64,000 nucleotides of DNA. It comes from Bog-473 sp963744225 (GTDB lineage: Bacteria > Actinomycetota > Acidimicrobiia > Acidimicrobiales > RAAP-2). Shown here one piece after another: positions 17,780 to 27,951 of this stretch. Under the pieces are notes generated by a model. That model saw only the letters and a program-made list of their open reading frames with translations. It did no database searches and was not told the DNA's origin. A program made the position numbers and the translations under genes. Positions within the stretch are counted from its first letter, which is position 1, and each line of letters begins with the position of its first letter. Location of the stretch: NCBI GenBank assembly GCA_963744225.1, contig CAVUSV010000004.1, positions 248,001-312,000 of the forward strand, in the 5' to 3' direction.

Positions 17780-18559
17780 TCAGGCGTAGAGCAGTGACCC
17801 GGGTGTGGTGAGTGTCTCGCCCGTCTCCAGCCAGGTTTTGAGGCCCGAGAGGATCATCGGCCAGCCGCCGTAGATCTGGTTGCTGGCACCCTCTCGCAGC
17901 TGGTCGTGGGTCAGCGTCAGGTGACACGAGTCGCCGACCGTCTCTATCTCCCATGTGACCCGAGAGAATCCTTCGGCTCGCACATCGTCGTCCCACAGCG
18001 CAGCCATTGTGTGGACGAGACGGCGCGGGGGGTCCACCTCGAGCACCTCTCCCTCGCCCAGGTGCAGACCATGCTTGGGCACGTCGACGCTGATGGGCGA
18101 GCCCACCTTCCACTCCGAGTTCGTCGCTGCCCCGAAGTTGTACTTGGCCCTGATCTCGGGGTCGACGATCGCCTCCCACAAGCGCTCGGGGGTCGTCTTG
18201 ATGAAAATCTCGTACACCTTTTCCATCTGCTTCTCCAATCTCTCTTTGATCTCGCTCAGCCCTGCCACCCAAGGTTCTGCGTACTTGCTCACCCAGCGGT
18301 CGTGGATGAGCCGGATCGGGACTGGGTTGAGGAAGTGGAGCTTCTCGCGGCCCCGCCGCCTCGTCACCACCAACCCAGCGTCTTCCAACTGCTTGAGGTG
18401 CTTCATGACGCCAAAGCGCGACATGGAGAAATTTTCCTCCAGCATGCTCAGGGTCTGGCCGTCCTCCCGGAACAACTCGTCGAGCAAGCTGCGCCGGGTG
18501 GGGTCGGCCAGGGCCTTGAACACCTCATCCACCCCTCCATTATGTGACTTTTTGGTCAC
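17780..18559 (-). CDS. ArsR-family regulator fused to an AHSA1/SRPBCC domain
   Basis: A 259-residue two-domain protein. Residues 10-95 form an ArsR winged helix: VFKALADPTRRSLLDELF, then SRFGVMKHLKQLEDAGLV as recognition helix. No ArsR metal-site cysteines are present. Residues 110-255 form an AHSA1/START-like hydrophobic-ligand domain beginning VYEIFIKTTPERLWEAI. The fusion suggests a repressor that senses a greasy ligand in its own C-terminal pocket. The GTG start at 18559 sits inside a palindrome, with GGGAG seven bases upstream. Autoregulation of this gene and the following VOC gene is likely. Confidence 0.88.
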   Translation of the reverse strand: MTKKSHNGGVDEVFKALADPTRRSLLDELFREDGQTLSMLEENFSMSRFGVMKHLKQLEDAGLVVTRRRGREKLHFLNPVPIRLIHDRWVSKYAEPWVAGLSEIKERLEKQMEKVYEIFIKTTPERLWEAIVDPEIRAKYNFGAATNSEWKVGSPISVDVPKHGLHLGEGEVLEVDPPRRLVHTMAALWDDDVRAEGFSRVTWEIETVGDSCHLTLTHDQLREGASNQIYGGWPMILSGLKTWLETGETLTTPGSLLYA

Positions 18560-18561
18560 AT
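18542..18561 (-). promoter_or_regulatory. Palindrome over the arsR-type start codon, candidate operator
   Basis: ATGTGAC at 18542-18548 and GTCACAT at 18555-18561 form a perfect 7+7 inverted repeat with a six-base T-rich centre. It covers the GTG start codon of the ArsR-AHSA1 gene. Position and symmetry fit an autoregulatory site for a dimeric winged-helix protein. The arms also resemble CRP half-sites (TGTGA), but the eight-base spacing between those differs from the six-base CRP consensus. Confidence 0.55.
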
Positions 18562-18698
18562 GTCAACTCCCGGCGGGTATTTACTCCGAGTCGCCCGTCG
18601 CTGCCCCAACACCAGGGCGGGCCGACGATCTGTCTGCATCCCTAGGTGCATTTTGCGTGGTCGGGCACTAGATTTCGGACGAGTTCCGGTAGGAGGCC

Positions 18699-19508
18699 AT
18701 GACGGGCGACACCGAGCTTTCGAGGAGGATTGACCGGCTCGAAGCCGATCCCAGCATCCCGCTCACTTCGGTCGACCTCACCGTCGTCCACCCCGACCGC
18801 CTGCGCAAGGAGTTCGGGGGGGTGCTCTACTACTTCGCGCTGGTCGAAGGCCTGGTGGCCCAGAACGCGCTCGAGGTCGAGACAATGCTCCCCAGACTCG
18901 ACGAGGACGACCGTCGCTTCCTTTCGGTTTGGTCGCGCCACGAGGTGGCGCACGGCGCCATCTTTGACGCCCTTTGCATCGAGTTGGGCATGCTGCCTGC
19001 TGCGCCGCCGCTCCACCCTGCACGCCGCTCGTTCCGGATCATGGGCACCCTCACCCGCCAGCGCTGGTGGCATGACGTCTTCAAACTCGTCTACCTGGTT
19101 CGTGGGGCGATGCACGAGCGGCTGACCTTCGACGCCTACTCCAGGGTCGGCGCCAGGCTCGACGATTGGGGCGAACGCGCCCTCGCCGCGACAGTGGCCG
19201 ACCCCATCCGCCGCCAAGAAGCGGGCCACCTCGGCTACTACCGGGCCGCCGCCGCCGCCCAGCGCGCCCGGCTCAACACGGCGCAATTGAGGTTGGCCAG
19301 AGTGATCAGCATTCGCACCTACACCCCGGTGGGCGCAACCAGGGCACGTCGGGCCCAGTGCGGCCGGGCGTTCACCAGCATCGCAGGCGACGACATCGAT
19401 GGTCTCGATCCGGTACAGGCCATCGCCGACCACGTGCTGGGCGACGGGCGCCGTCCGCTGCCCCCCTTCGTGCAGGCCGCCATGAGGGACTGCCTTGCCG
19501 TCCGCTAA
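18699..19508 (+). CDS. Ferritin-like diiron protein, function unknown
   Basis: A 269-residue helical protein carrying a full carboxylate diiron pattern: Glu in ALVEGLVA (helix 1), ExxH in RHEVAHGAI (helix 2), Glu in AMHERLTF (helix 3) and ExxH in RRQEAGHLG (helix 4). This is the ligand set of ferritin-like oxidases and acyl-ACP desaturases. The assignment to the fold is firm; the reaction is unknown. A related gene lies at 31.0-31.8 kb. AGGAGG is only two bases before the ATG, unusually close. The end overlaps the cyclase-ATPase gene by 14 bases, so the two are coupled. Confidence 0.75.
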   Translation: MTGDTELSRRIDRLEADPSIPLTSVDLTVVHPDRLRKEFGGVLYYFALVEGLVAQNALEVETMLPRLDEDDRRFLSVWSRHEVAHGAIFDALCIELGMLPAAPPLHPARRSFRIMGTLTRQRWWHDVFKLVYLVRGAMHERLTFDAYSRVGARLDDWGERALAATVADPIRRQEAGHLGYYRAAAAAQRARLNTAQLRLARVISIRTYTPVGATRARRAQCGRAFTSIAGDDIDGLDPVQAIADHVLGDGRRPLPPFVQAAMRDCLAVR

Positions 19509-22500
19509 CCAGTCGGGCGGACTCTGCGGCGTCTGCAACGGGCCCTTGCCGCCCAACGCCCGGTTCTGTCCGTCTTGCGGTGGCGCGGTCGGCTCCCAGC
19601 CGGCAGGCGGCAAACCCGACGTATTCGAGGCGTTGGGGATCGGGAGTAAGCCCGAACGCCGCTATCTGACTGCTGTCTTCTGCGACGTCGTTGGGTCGAC
19701 CGAGATGTCGACGCGCCTGGACGACGAGGAATTCACCGATCTCATGCAGGCGTACCAGGAGCGCGCCGTGGCGGTGGCCCGACGTTACGCCGGCGACGTC
19801 GAGAGCTATACCGGGGACGGCATCAGCTTCCGCTTCGGGTGGCCCGAGGCCCATGATGACGACGCCGCGCAGGCGCTGCGGGCGGCGTTGGAGATCGTGT
19901 CGACGATAGAGGAGCTCGACCCGGACGGGGGGCTGCAACTGCGTGCCGGCGTTCACAGCGGCTTGGCGGTGGTGGGCGAGATGGGCGGTCTGGGCCGGCG
20001 CAGCAGCATGGCGCTCGGGGAGACCCTCAACCTGGCCGCCCGGCTGCAGACGGTGGCGGCGCCGGGGACGGTGGTGGCCAGCTCCGTCACGCTGGCCCTC
20101 GTCGAGGGTCTGTTCCTGGTCGAGTCACTTGGGCCGATCACCCTGAAGGGGATCGCCCAGCCGCTCGAGGTCTGCCGGGTGGTGCAGCCCACGGGCGTGC
20201 GGAGCCGGCTCGAGGCCGCGGCCGGCCGGTTGACACCCTTGGTCGGGCGTCGGGACGAGCTGGACCTCCTCGCCGATCGGTGGGCCTCGGCGTCGACCGG
20301 GCGCGGCGGCGCCGTCCTGCTGCGGGGCGAGCCTGGAGTGGGCAAGTCGCGCGTCGCCCACGAACTACGAGAGGTCGTCTCCGGCAGCCCGCACACCTGG
20401 ATCGACTGCAGCTGCTCCCCCTACACCCAGATGAGCGCGCTGTGGCCGGTGGCCCGGCTCATCGAGCAGGGACTGGGTCTGCGGCCGGGCGACGACATCG
20501 AGACCAGTCTCGACCGCCTGCGCTCTGGCCTCGCTGCCGCAAGCGTCGACCTACCCGACGCCGTGGAACTGGTGGGAGCCCTGTTGGGCCTGGTCCACGT
20601 CGACGGCGCCTCCATGGCTCCCGAGCGCCGGATGGAGCGCACGCTCGAGGCGCTCGTTGCGTGGGTCCGAGCTCTGAGCCGGCTGCAGCCTTTGGTGCTC
20701 GTGGTCGAGGACTTGCACTGGTGCGACCCCACCTCATTGGACGTGCTCGAAGGGCTGCTGGCCACCATCGAGTCCACCCCGCTGCTCCTCGTCATGACCG
20801 CGCGGCCAGAGTTCACCGACACGTGGCAGCACGGCGACGTGGTGGCCCGCCTCGACCTCGAGCCTTTCGATGACGCGTCCATGCGGCAGCTGGTGGGTGG
20901 CCTGAGCGGCGACCGTGCCCTGCCCGACGCCGTGGTCGATCGCATCGTTGACTCGGCGGCCGGCATCCCCCTGTTCGCCGAGGAGGTCGGGCGTGCCGTG
21001 CTCGAGTCCGGGATGCTGGTGGCCGACGGCGGCCGCTGGAAGCTGGACGCGGCACTCGCCGACCTGGCGGTACCGCACACCCTGCAAGGGGTGCTGTTGG
21101 CGCGACTGGACCGGCTCGGTCCGGCCAAGGCCGTGGCCCAGGTGGCGGCAGTCATTGGGCGCGACTTCCGCTTCGACCTCCTGGCCGAGGTGTCGGGCCT
21201 GGAGCCCGACACCCTCCGGGCACTGCTGGACCGGCTGTCCGACTGCGACCTCCTGGTAGAAGTGGCGAAGGATCCCGACGAGCGCTACTCGTTCCGGCAC
21301 ATCCTGATCCAGGAGGTGGCCTACGAGTCACTGTTGCGTCGCACGCGCCGAACCGTGCACGAGCGCATCGCCGAGCTGCTCCGGGCCCACCTCGACGCCG
21401 GGAGCCCCGTCCTACCCGAGGTGGTCGCTCGCCACTACGAGGCGGCGGGGTCGCTCGGCGAGGCGACGGAGTGCTACCAGCTCGCGGCGGCCCGGGCGAC
21501 CGAGGGCTCGGGCTATCGGGAGGCCATCGCCTTCCTCCGGCACGGCCTCTCGCTGGTGGAGCACCTGTCCGAGGGCACGCAACACGACGAGGCCGAGGTC
21601 GAGATGCTGCTCGCCCTCGGGTCGGCCGTCATGTCCATCAAGAGCTACGCCGATCCCGAAATCGAGGCGACCTACGACCGGGCCCGCGAGCTCTGCGAGC
21701 GGCTGGGCAACGACACCAAGGTCGGCCTCGCCCTGGCCGGGCTGTCCATCTACTACATCAACCGGGGCGAGACGGTCCTCGGCGCGACGCTGGCCGAGAG
21801 GGTGCTCGCCATCGCTCTCGCGTGCGGTGACGACACGCTCGAACTGCTGGGCCGGATACAGCTGGCGCTGGCCCGCAACTACTTGGGCGAGTCCAAGGAG
21901 AGCCTCGACCACTCGCTCCGGGCCATCGAGATCTACGACCCGGCTCGCCATCACACCATCGCCCAGCGCTTCGGGACCGACCATGGCGTGGCGGCCCACG
22001 TCTTTGCCGGCTGGGGATGCCTGATCCAGGGCTACCTCGACGAAGGTCTGGCCCACATGAACGACGGGGTGGCGCTCGCCGAGTCCCTTGACCAACCCTT
22101 CCAGCTGGTCTATGCCCTCACCTTCCGAGCCACGGCCCACTGGGAGCGGGGGGAGTCGCCCGAGACCTTGGAGGACGCCGGTCGCGCCAGGTCCCTGGCC
22201 GAGGAGCAGGGCTTCGAGTGGTGGGGCTCCATCAGTGCCCTCTGGGAGGTGGCCGAACGCATCATGCGCACGGGTGATCCCTCGCTTCTGCCCGAGCTGC
22301 TCGATATCGCCGCCCGAGCCGCGGCGTCGGGCAACCGCGGCGGCAGCACCTCTGTGATGGCCCGGGTGGCTGAGGCGGTCCGCGCAGGCGGTGACGACGC
22401 CACCGCTGCCGCGCTCGTCGACATGGCCCTTGAGGCATCGGCAGAGACGAGCCAGCCTTGGTGGGATGCCGCCCTTCATCGCATGCGGGCCGAGCTGTTG

Positions 22501-22802
22501 TTCAGCCGGGCCGAGGTGGACGAAGGTGACAAGCTCGAGGGCACAGAAGCGCTTCGGCGGCAGGCCGAGGACGAGTGGCAGCAGGCCATGGCGTTCGCCG
22601 ACGAGCACGGCTATCCGGTGCACGGCCTGCCGCCGCGGCCGCCGGCTACGCCCGGTACCTGGAGACACAAGGCCACACCAGTGAGGCGGTCGAGATGGTG
22701 GGCGAACGGCTTCGGCGCTGCCCTGAGGGCGCAACCACTCCGGTGCTGGTGGCAGCGGCCGGCGTGCTGTCCGACCTCGAGCGGCTTAGTGCTGACGGCT
22801 GA
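19495..22802 (+). CDS. Class III nucleotide cyclase-AAA ATPase-TPR regulator (one frameshift)
   Basis: A protein of about 1100 residues. Cys11, Cys14, Cys25 and Cys28 form a zinc ribbon; residues 55-225 are a class III adenylate/guanylate cyclase domain with metal Asp64 (FCDVVGST) and Asp108 (YTGDG). An AAA/LuxR-type ATPase follows, with Walker A GEPGVGKS near 278 and Walker B LVLVVEDLHW near 400, then a long helical TPR region. The frame breaks near 22.63 kb: GYARYLETQGHTSEAV, a normal TPR ending, continues one base back in frame and stops at 22802. The start is TTG at 19495, coupled to the diiron gene. Probably a cyclic-nucleotide signalling sensor. Confidence 0.82.
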
Positions 22803-22813
22803 CGCCGGCGGGG

Positions 22814-23990
22814 TCAGGGGAGCGGGAACCCGAGTCCGGGGTAGTCGGCGGTCATGACGGTCTCGGTCGCGGCTATTTGTGCGCCGAGGAACGCTGGGTC
22901 TTTGCCCGCCAGGATCGTCCCGCCGAAGATCACGGTGTGGTAATGGCTGTCGTCCTCCCAGTAGGACATGTACACCTTCGCGTCCAGCACGGTGGGGATG
23001 AAACTCGTGGGCTGGGCAGGCCGCGGGGAGGGGGCGCCGAAGCTGCGCCGCCATGTGACCTCGAGGACGGTGTTGTGGACGAGCTGTCGTGCACCGGGCC
23101 CACCGGCCACGTAGCAGCTGGCCGCCTTGGTGTCGCGCACGTCCACCTGGTGCCACTGGCGGGAGCCCACGGTGACCAGTGGGGTGCTCACGACGCCGGC
23201 GGTGGGCGGGACGGCGGAATACAAGAGCAGGATGTCGTCCGGTACGCCGTAGTCCCAGTTCGAGAACCAGTTCCAGTCGGACTTGCCCAGTCGCACCAGC
23301 TCCTCGAGTATCGGCACCGAGGCGCTCCCCGCCGCCTGCCGCGTAGCCGAAGGGGCGTGACCAGCAGTCCTTGGCACAGTCGAGCTGGTAGTACCCGAGG
23401 AAGGTGTTGAACCAGATGGAGTCGGGGTCGGTGTATTGCCCCGGACCGCCCCTCGGGAACGCGCCCACGCAGGCCACCGTGTTGAACACGAAGGGCGGGT
23501 GGTCGGGGAACATCACGCGCTTGACCACGCTGCCGACCCGGCACAGAGCGCGTGGGTCATCGTCCACATGGAAGCGCAGCACGCTGGGCGTGCAGACCTG
23601 ACTCGTCCAAGCGGGAGGACCGACCACCATGGGTGGGTACACCGCGGCGCTCCCTCCCACCTCACCCAACGACGGGTCGAAACGCACGACGCGGCGCCCG
23701 AAGTTTCGCAAAGTCCCCCACGACCCGTCGCGCCCGCGCCGCTGTACCACGAGACTCCAGGCCAGCTCGCCCTCGAACATGTTGGCGTCGAGAGACAGCG
23801 TGAGGCGGACCGGCCCGAGGTTGAGGACCTTCGGGACCGTGGGGCTCTGCGCCCGGAAGTTCGTGGTCCGGAGCACGCGGCCCCACAGCGTCAGGGTGGC
23901 CACCACCTCGTCCATCGCGTCCTGGGGAAAGGAGAGGTCCAGGGCGAGCCCGGGGGCAAGGGGAATGGTCTCCACCGGCGGGGCGGGCAT
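22814..23990 (-). CDS. Hypothetical protein, unrecognised family (one frameshift)
   Basis: About 390 residues with no family I can name. It is rich in aromatic residues and Pro, with segments such as RVMFPDHPPFVFNTVACVG, WNWFSNWDYGVPDDILLLY and VYMSYWEDDSHYHTVIFGG, suggesting a mostly beta, soluble protein. No signal peptide is seen. The ATG at 23990 has AAGGAGG four bases before it. The frame changes near 23.34 kb: PFGYA in one frame leads to RQAAGSASVPILEEL in the next if one base is dropped. It converges with the cyclase-ATPase gene, 11 bases apart, and diverges from the desaturase. Confidence 0.6.
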
Positions 23991-24172
23991 GGATCCTCCT
24001 TCCAACGGGACGGCCGGACCCCCCTCCCGGCGGGCGCCGTGTCCCCGTCGGGCGACCGCGGCGCACGGATGGCATCAGCTGCACGCAGCTTGTACGGGCA
24101 CCGGCGTTCCGTCAAGGGGCAATGGCGGTTCGACCTGGGCGGAACGGGGTTTTGCATGCCAGGATGGAATGC

Positions 24173-25388
24173 ATGCCGGGGCCTAACCCGAGGATCCTCC
24201 GCTACCGGGTAGACGCACCTGCGGCCCTCGTCGTCTGCCTTGCCGCGTCCATCATGGTGGCGGGCGCCGCCGGCGTGGCCCCGTGGTGGTGTTTCCCGCC
24301 GCTGTTCCTCGCCCTCCGGTGGGGTGGGATCGTCCAGCACAACCACAGCCACCTGCCGCTCTTCCGCGGTCGGGTGGCCAACGTCGCCTTCGACAGCGTG
24401 CTGACGTTCGTCAGCGCAGTCCCTCAGCCCATCTATCGCCACATTCACATCGAAGTACACCACCGGTACCTCAACAGTCCTGCCGACTGGACCGGGCCCT
24501 TCTCATCGCCCGGTACCTCCTTCCCTGACCGGCCCATCCCCTTCTGGCATTACTGCCTGAGCGCGACCCCACCGCGGCTGGCGACACGGCGCCCCCGCCA
24601 TCTGGCGCATCCGGAGCCGCCGGGTAGAGCTCGTGACGTGCTGCCTCCCGGCGGCTGTGGCGGTGGTGGCGCTGGGGGTCCGGTCACCCGTTCACACTGC
24701 CGTCTTCATCCTGGTGCCGTGGGTGGCAACGGCCTTTTCCTTGCCCGCCTCCAACTGGCTACAGCACGCGGGCTGCACCTACGAGTCGGCGGCCACGTCA
24801 GCCAACATGAATCTCGGGTTCTTCAGCCGCCGGGTGGGATTCAACATCGGCTACCACTCGATCCACCACGCCCGGCCGGCCGCCCACTGGACCAAACTCC
24901 CCGAGATTCACTGCAGGGTGTTGGCGGCTTCAGTGCCTCCGGCCCGGATTCGATGGGGGCTGATGGCCCACGCACTGCACGCCGGCAAACTCGCGAACGC
25001 CACCGCGAGTCGGGCCGCGGCAAGCCGCGACGACAGCAGGGACACCGGCCTGAAGGGGATCCAAAAGGTCGAAGCTCGAGAGGACTCAAGGACGACCGGC
25101 TCCTATGGGGCGGCGGGGACGGCGGCCAAGCATGTGCAGGCCGGCCTGCGACTCGGACGCCGGCGGCTCCCAGAGCACCGCCCGGTTGCGACCCGCTCGC
25201 TTGGCGACGTAGAGCGCCTCGTCGAGCGCGACGCAGGAGTGCCTCTGGCCCGTCCTCGGGACCCAGCCACGTGCTCACACCCAGGCTCGCCGACACCTGG
25301 TCCGAGCCGGCCACCGACTGCAGCGCTTTGTTCAGCCGGGTGGCCGCGATCAACCCGGCGTCCTCATCGGTGTCGTGCAGCAACATGA
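24173..25388 (+). CDS. Fatty acid desaturase-like membrane protein (frameshifted)
   Basis: Membrane diiron desaturase or hydroxylase. The three His boxes are visible: QHNHSH, HIEVHH and YHSIHH, with hydrophobic segments between boxes two and three. The first two boxes are in one frame and the third in another; removing one C from the run at 24592-24596 joins them (RRPAIWRI). The true C-terminus is uncertain. The open frame runs to 25388 on the opposite strand of the GGDEF gene, but a normal protein of about 300 residues would end near 25.05-25.09 kb. It may introduce double bonds into membrane or carotenoid-like lipids. Confidence 0.65.
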
Positions 25389-26169
25389 CGAATTCGTCGC
25401 CTCCCAGACGTCCCACTACATCGGTTCCCCGGGCCGCCTGGCCCAAGACGCTGCCGAGCAGCTGGAGTGCCCGGTCGCCTGAGTGGTGCCCACGGGAGTC
25501 GTTGAGGATCTTGAGGTTGTCAACATCCGCCACGACGAGGCTGAAGGTCGAATGTTGGCGGCGGGCCCGCTTCGCCTCGTGCTCGAGCCGCTCTTCGAAA
25601 GCCCCCCGACTGAGGCACCCGGTCAACGCATCCACGTTGGCCGCCTCCATCAGCTGTCCCATCAGGCGGTCGCGGTTGATCGCCGCCGCCGCAGTGATCA
25701 CGCCGGCGATGATCATGGCCAGCGCCAAGAACGCGGTGGTCGACCAGCTGCGATGAGGAGTCAAGAGACCAACGATCAACGTCGTCACCACCCCGAATGT
25801 CGCCAGCACCGTCACCGTTCCGGCCGAGTACGCCAGACCCGCGAAGAGCAGCGGCAGCACCAAGAAGTAGGAAATGGGGCTGCGGACACCGCCGTCGAGG
25901 ATGGCACCGACGGCGATGAAGCCGAAGGTGCACACGGACCACGACGTGAAGAACGCCCTCGACCACCGCGTCGAGACGAGTCGCAGCCCGACCCATCGGA
26001 ATGGACCGATGGACGCGGCGAGGCTGGCACAGCCGAGGATGACCATCGCCCGTCGGTGTACGCCTGGCGTCGCCAGGGAGTACACCACGACGGCACTCGC
26101 CCCCATGCTGTAGGTCACCACACCGATATGGACATAACTCCGCCAGAAGGTCGCCAAGTTGGATGACAT
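25086..26169 (-). CDS. GGDEF-domain diguanylate cyclase with membrane sensor region (one frameshift)
   Basis: About 360 residues. Six predicted membrane helices fill residues 10-180, then a GGDEF domain begins at NVDALTGCLSRGAFEERL and has the active-site RLGGDEF. The motif is intact, so cyclic di-GMP synthesis is expected. The last part, DEALYVAKRAGRNRAVLW, is the usual GGDEF ending and lies one frame over; dropping one base near 25,224 restores it and the gene then stops at 25086. No EAL domain is present. The start is ATG at 26169, with ATG at 26193 as alternative. It converges with the desaturase gene. Confidence 0.82.
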
Positions 26170-26359
26170 GTCTTCTAGTGGGGATCGACGCATGCCAGGT
26201 TTCCGTAAATTCCCCTTCTGTCGGCGCACCGAGTATCGGCACGTTCGAATCCAGGTTTGAGCGACAATTCGTGGACAGGCGTCGTGCGAGGCAAACGGGA
26301 AAACGGAGGAACAACGTTGCCGGAAGAGAGCAGGGCGCAGGCCCGGTACTTCCGGCTGG

Positions 26360-27058
26360 TCAGCGTGCGGCGGTCCGAGCAGGGCGCCGGCGCCAGGTGT
26401 CGACGCACCCTGGGGAGCAGAAGAGCACGACGGAGCCGCGGACGTCGTGGGCGATCTCCTCTGCCGTGTCCTGGGCGAGCGGCAGCCCGCAGATGGGATC
26501 GCGGGAGCCATCGGGGCCTCCGGGTGCCATGCAGATGCTCGCCGCGGGCACCGGCTTTTCGACCCCTTTCAACGTGACGTGGGCCTCGGCCACAGCGACG
26601 CCCCAGCTGGGAAGATGTGCCATGACCGACGGGGCAGCCAGCGCCTCACCGGCCGCAGCCTGGTCGCACAGTCGAGAGGCCACGTTCACACAATGCCCGA
26701 CGTAGTCGTCGCCCTCCATCAGGATGACTTCGCCCGAGGTGACTCCCGAACGGATGGACACGGTCTCCACGGGACCGGTGACTTCGCCGACGACATAGTG
26801 CAGCTCCAGGACCGTCTCGAGCAGCGGACGGGTTGTGACGCACACCAGCATGACGCCGTCACCGAGCCACTTGGCGATACGTACGCCACGACGTGCACAG
26901 ATGTCACGCAGCAGGGCCCGAAAGGCCGTCAAGACGTCGACCGCGCGCTCGTCCCCCTCGAGCTCGGTCAGAGCGGTGAACCCGGACACGTCGACGAAGG
27001 CGAAACTGCGATGGACTCGCACACGAAGATGCTGCCATGCCCCTGGCTGGCGTCCCAA
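26360..27058 (-). CDS. Class III nucleotide cyclase with C-terminal YHS-like metal domain
   Basis: About 232 residues. The cyclase domain covers residues 17-180, with both metal-binding Asp: Asp23 in FVDVSGFTAL and Asp67 in WLGDGVM. The tail from residue 187 (DPICGLPL, then VLFCSPGCVDTW) has the three Cys of a YHS domain, which binds copper, haem or other metals in other proteins. This suggests a metal-responsive cyclase. The start is unclear: TTG at 27058 and GTG at 27022 are both possible, and the region upstream runs into the divergent SDR gene. Confidence 0.7.
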   Translation of the reverse strand: MGRQPGAWQHLRVRVHRSFAFVDVSGFTALTELEGDERAVDVLTAFRALLRDICARRGVRIAKWLGDGVMLVCVTTRPLLETVLELHYVVGEVTGPVETVSIRSGVTSGEVILMEGDDYVGHCVNVASRLCDQAAAGEALAAPSVMAHLPSWGVAVAEAHVTLKGVEKPVPAASICMAPGGPDGSRDPICGLPLAQDTAEEIAHDVRGSVVLFCSPGCVDTWRRRPARTAAR

Positions 27059-27176
27059 TTGAGCGAGGCCCCGGGCGGGGAAGAATCCCTGGTGGTGGGC
27101 TTTGGCCCGCCCTCCTACGATGACCCGATGACATCGAGGGCCCCCGGTGCACCCGTTCCCGGGCGGGGACGCTGAG

Positions 27177-27944
27177 GTGGGCCAGCTCGATGGCAAGGTC
27201 GTGCTCCTGAGCGGGGGGGCCTCTGACATCGGTCGGGCGACGGCGCTCCGGCTGAGCGGGGAGGGCGCCACGGTGGTCGTCGGGGACGTGGCCGCGGACA
27301 ACGCCGAGTCGGTGGCCCGGGAGGTCGCTGCCGGAGGAGGCGAGGCCATCGGCGTTGCCTGCGATGTGCGCCATGACGAGTCAGTTGCCGCGTTCGTCGA
27401 GCGCGCCGTGGCCGAGTTCGGGGGCGTCGACTGCGTGGATCACAACGCGGCCTGGAGTCACCCCCGCCTCGACACCGACGCCGTCGGCGTCGACCTCGGG
27501 ATCTGGGACCGCGTCATCGAGACGACGACCCGCGGCGCTCTGCTGCTCGCTCGGCACGCCATTCCGGTCATGTCCGCCCGCGGCGGCGGCTCTGTCGTCA
27601 CGATCTCGTCGGGGACGAGCACCATTGGGGAATCGACCCGCGTGGCGTATGGCGTGTCGAAGGCAGCGTTGAACCAACTGACGCGCCACCTGGCGGCCCG
27701 CTACGGGCGGGACGGCATTCGGGCCAACGCCATTGCTCCTGGTTTCATCCTCACAAAGACAGCGCTGGCCAACGTTCCCGCTGAGGTGCAGCGACGCTTG
27801 GCCGAGGCCAATCCAACGCGCCGTCTCGGAACTCCCGACGACATCGCCCGGGTGGTCGTCTTCCTCTGCAGCGACGCATCGGCCTACGTCAACGGACAAG
27901 TACTCCACGTCGACGGTGGGCACCAGATCGCCGGGATGATGTAG
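27177..27944 (+). CDS. Short-chain dehydrogenase/reductase
   Basis: A 255-residue Rossmann-fold oxidoreductase. The cofactor loop reads SGGASDIGRA where the family usually has TGxxxGIG. The catalytic Tyr-Lys pair is in VAYGVSKAAL with the Ser in TISSGTS. The NNAG motif is altered to HNAA. The C-terminal VNGQVLHVDGGH is standard for the classical SDR group. GTG at 27177 is chosen as it gives the usual GQLDGKVVLLSG start. It is eight bases before a second SDR gene on the same strand, so the two form an operon. Substrate unknown. Confidence 0.88.
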   Translation: MGQLDGKVVLLSGGASDIGRATALRLSGEGATVVVGDVAADNAESVAREVAAGGGEAIGVACDVRHDESVAAFVERAVAEFGGVDCVDHNAAWSHPRLDTDAVGVDLGIWDRVIETTTRGALLLARHAIPVMSARGGGSVVTISSGTSTIGESTRVAYGVSKAALNQLTRHLAARYGRDGIRANAIAPGFILTKTALANVPAEVQRRLAEANPTRRLGTPDDIARVVVFLCSDASAYVNGQVLHVDGGHQIAGMM

Positions 27945-27951
27945 GTGCGCC

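Noticed and set aside
18543..18560. CRP-type binding site
   Set aside because: Half-sites TGTGA and TCACA are eight bases apart instead of six, and the site covers a start codon, better fitting an autoregulatory operator.
22600..25400. Pseudogene cluster or genomic island decay
   Set aside because: Only single-base breaks, no internal stops or deletions, and the same kind of break hits nuoG and nuoN.
26904..27374. Alternative start of the cyclase-YHS gene in another frame
   Set aside because: The reading has an ATG but its downstream sequence lacks cyclase features unless a further indel is assumed.
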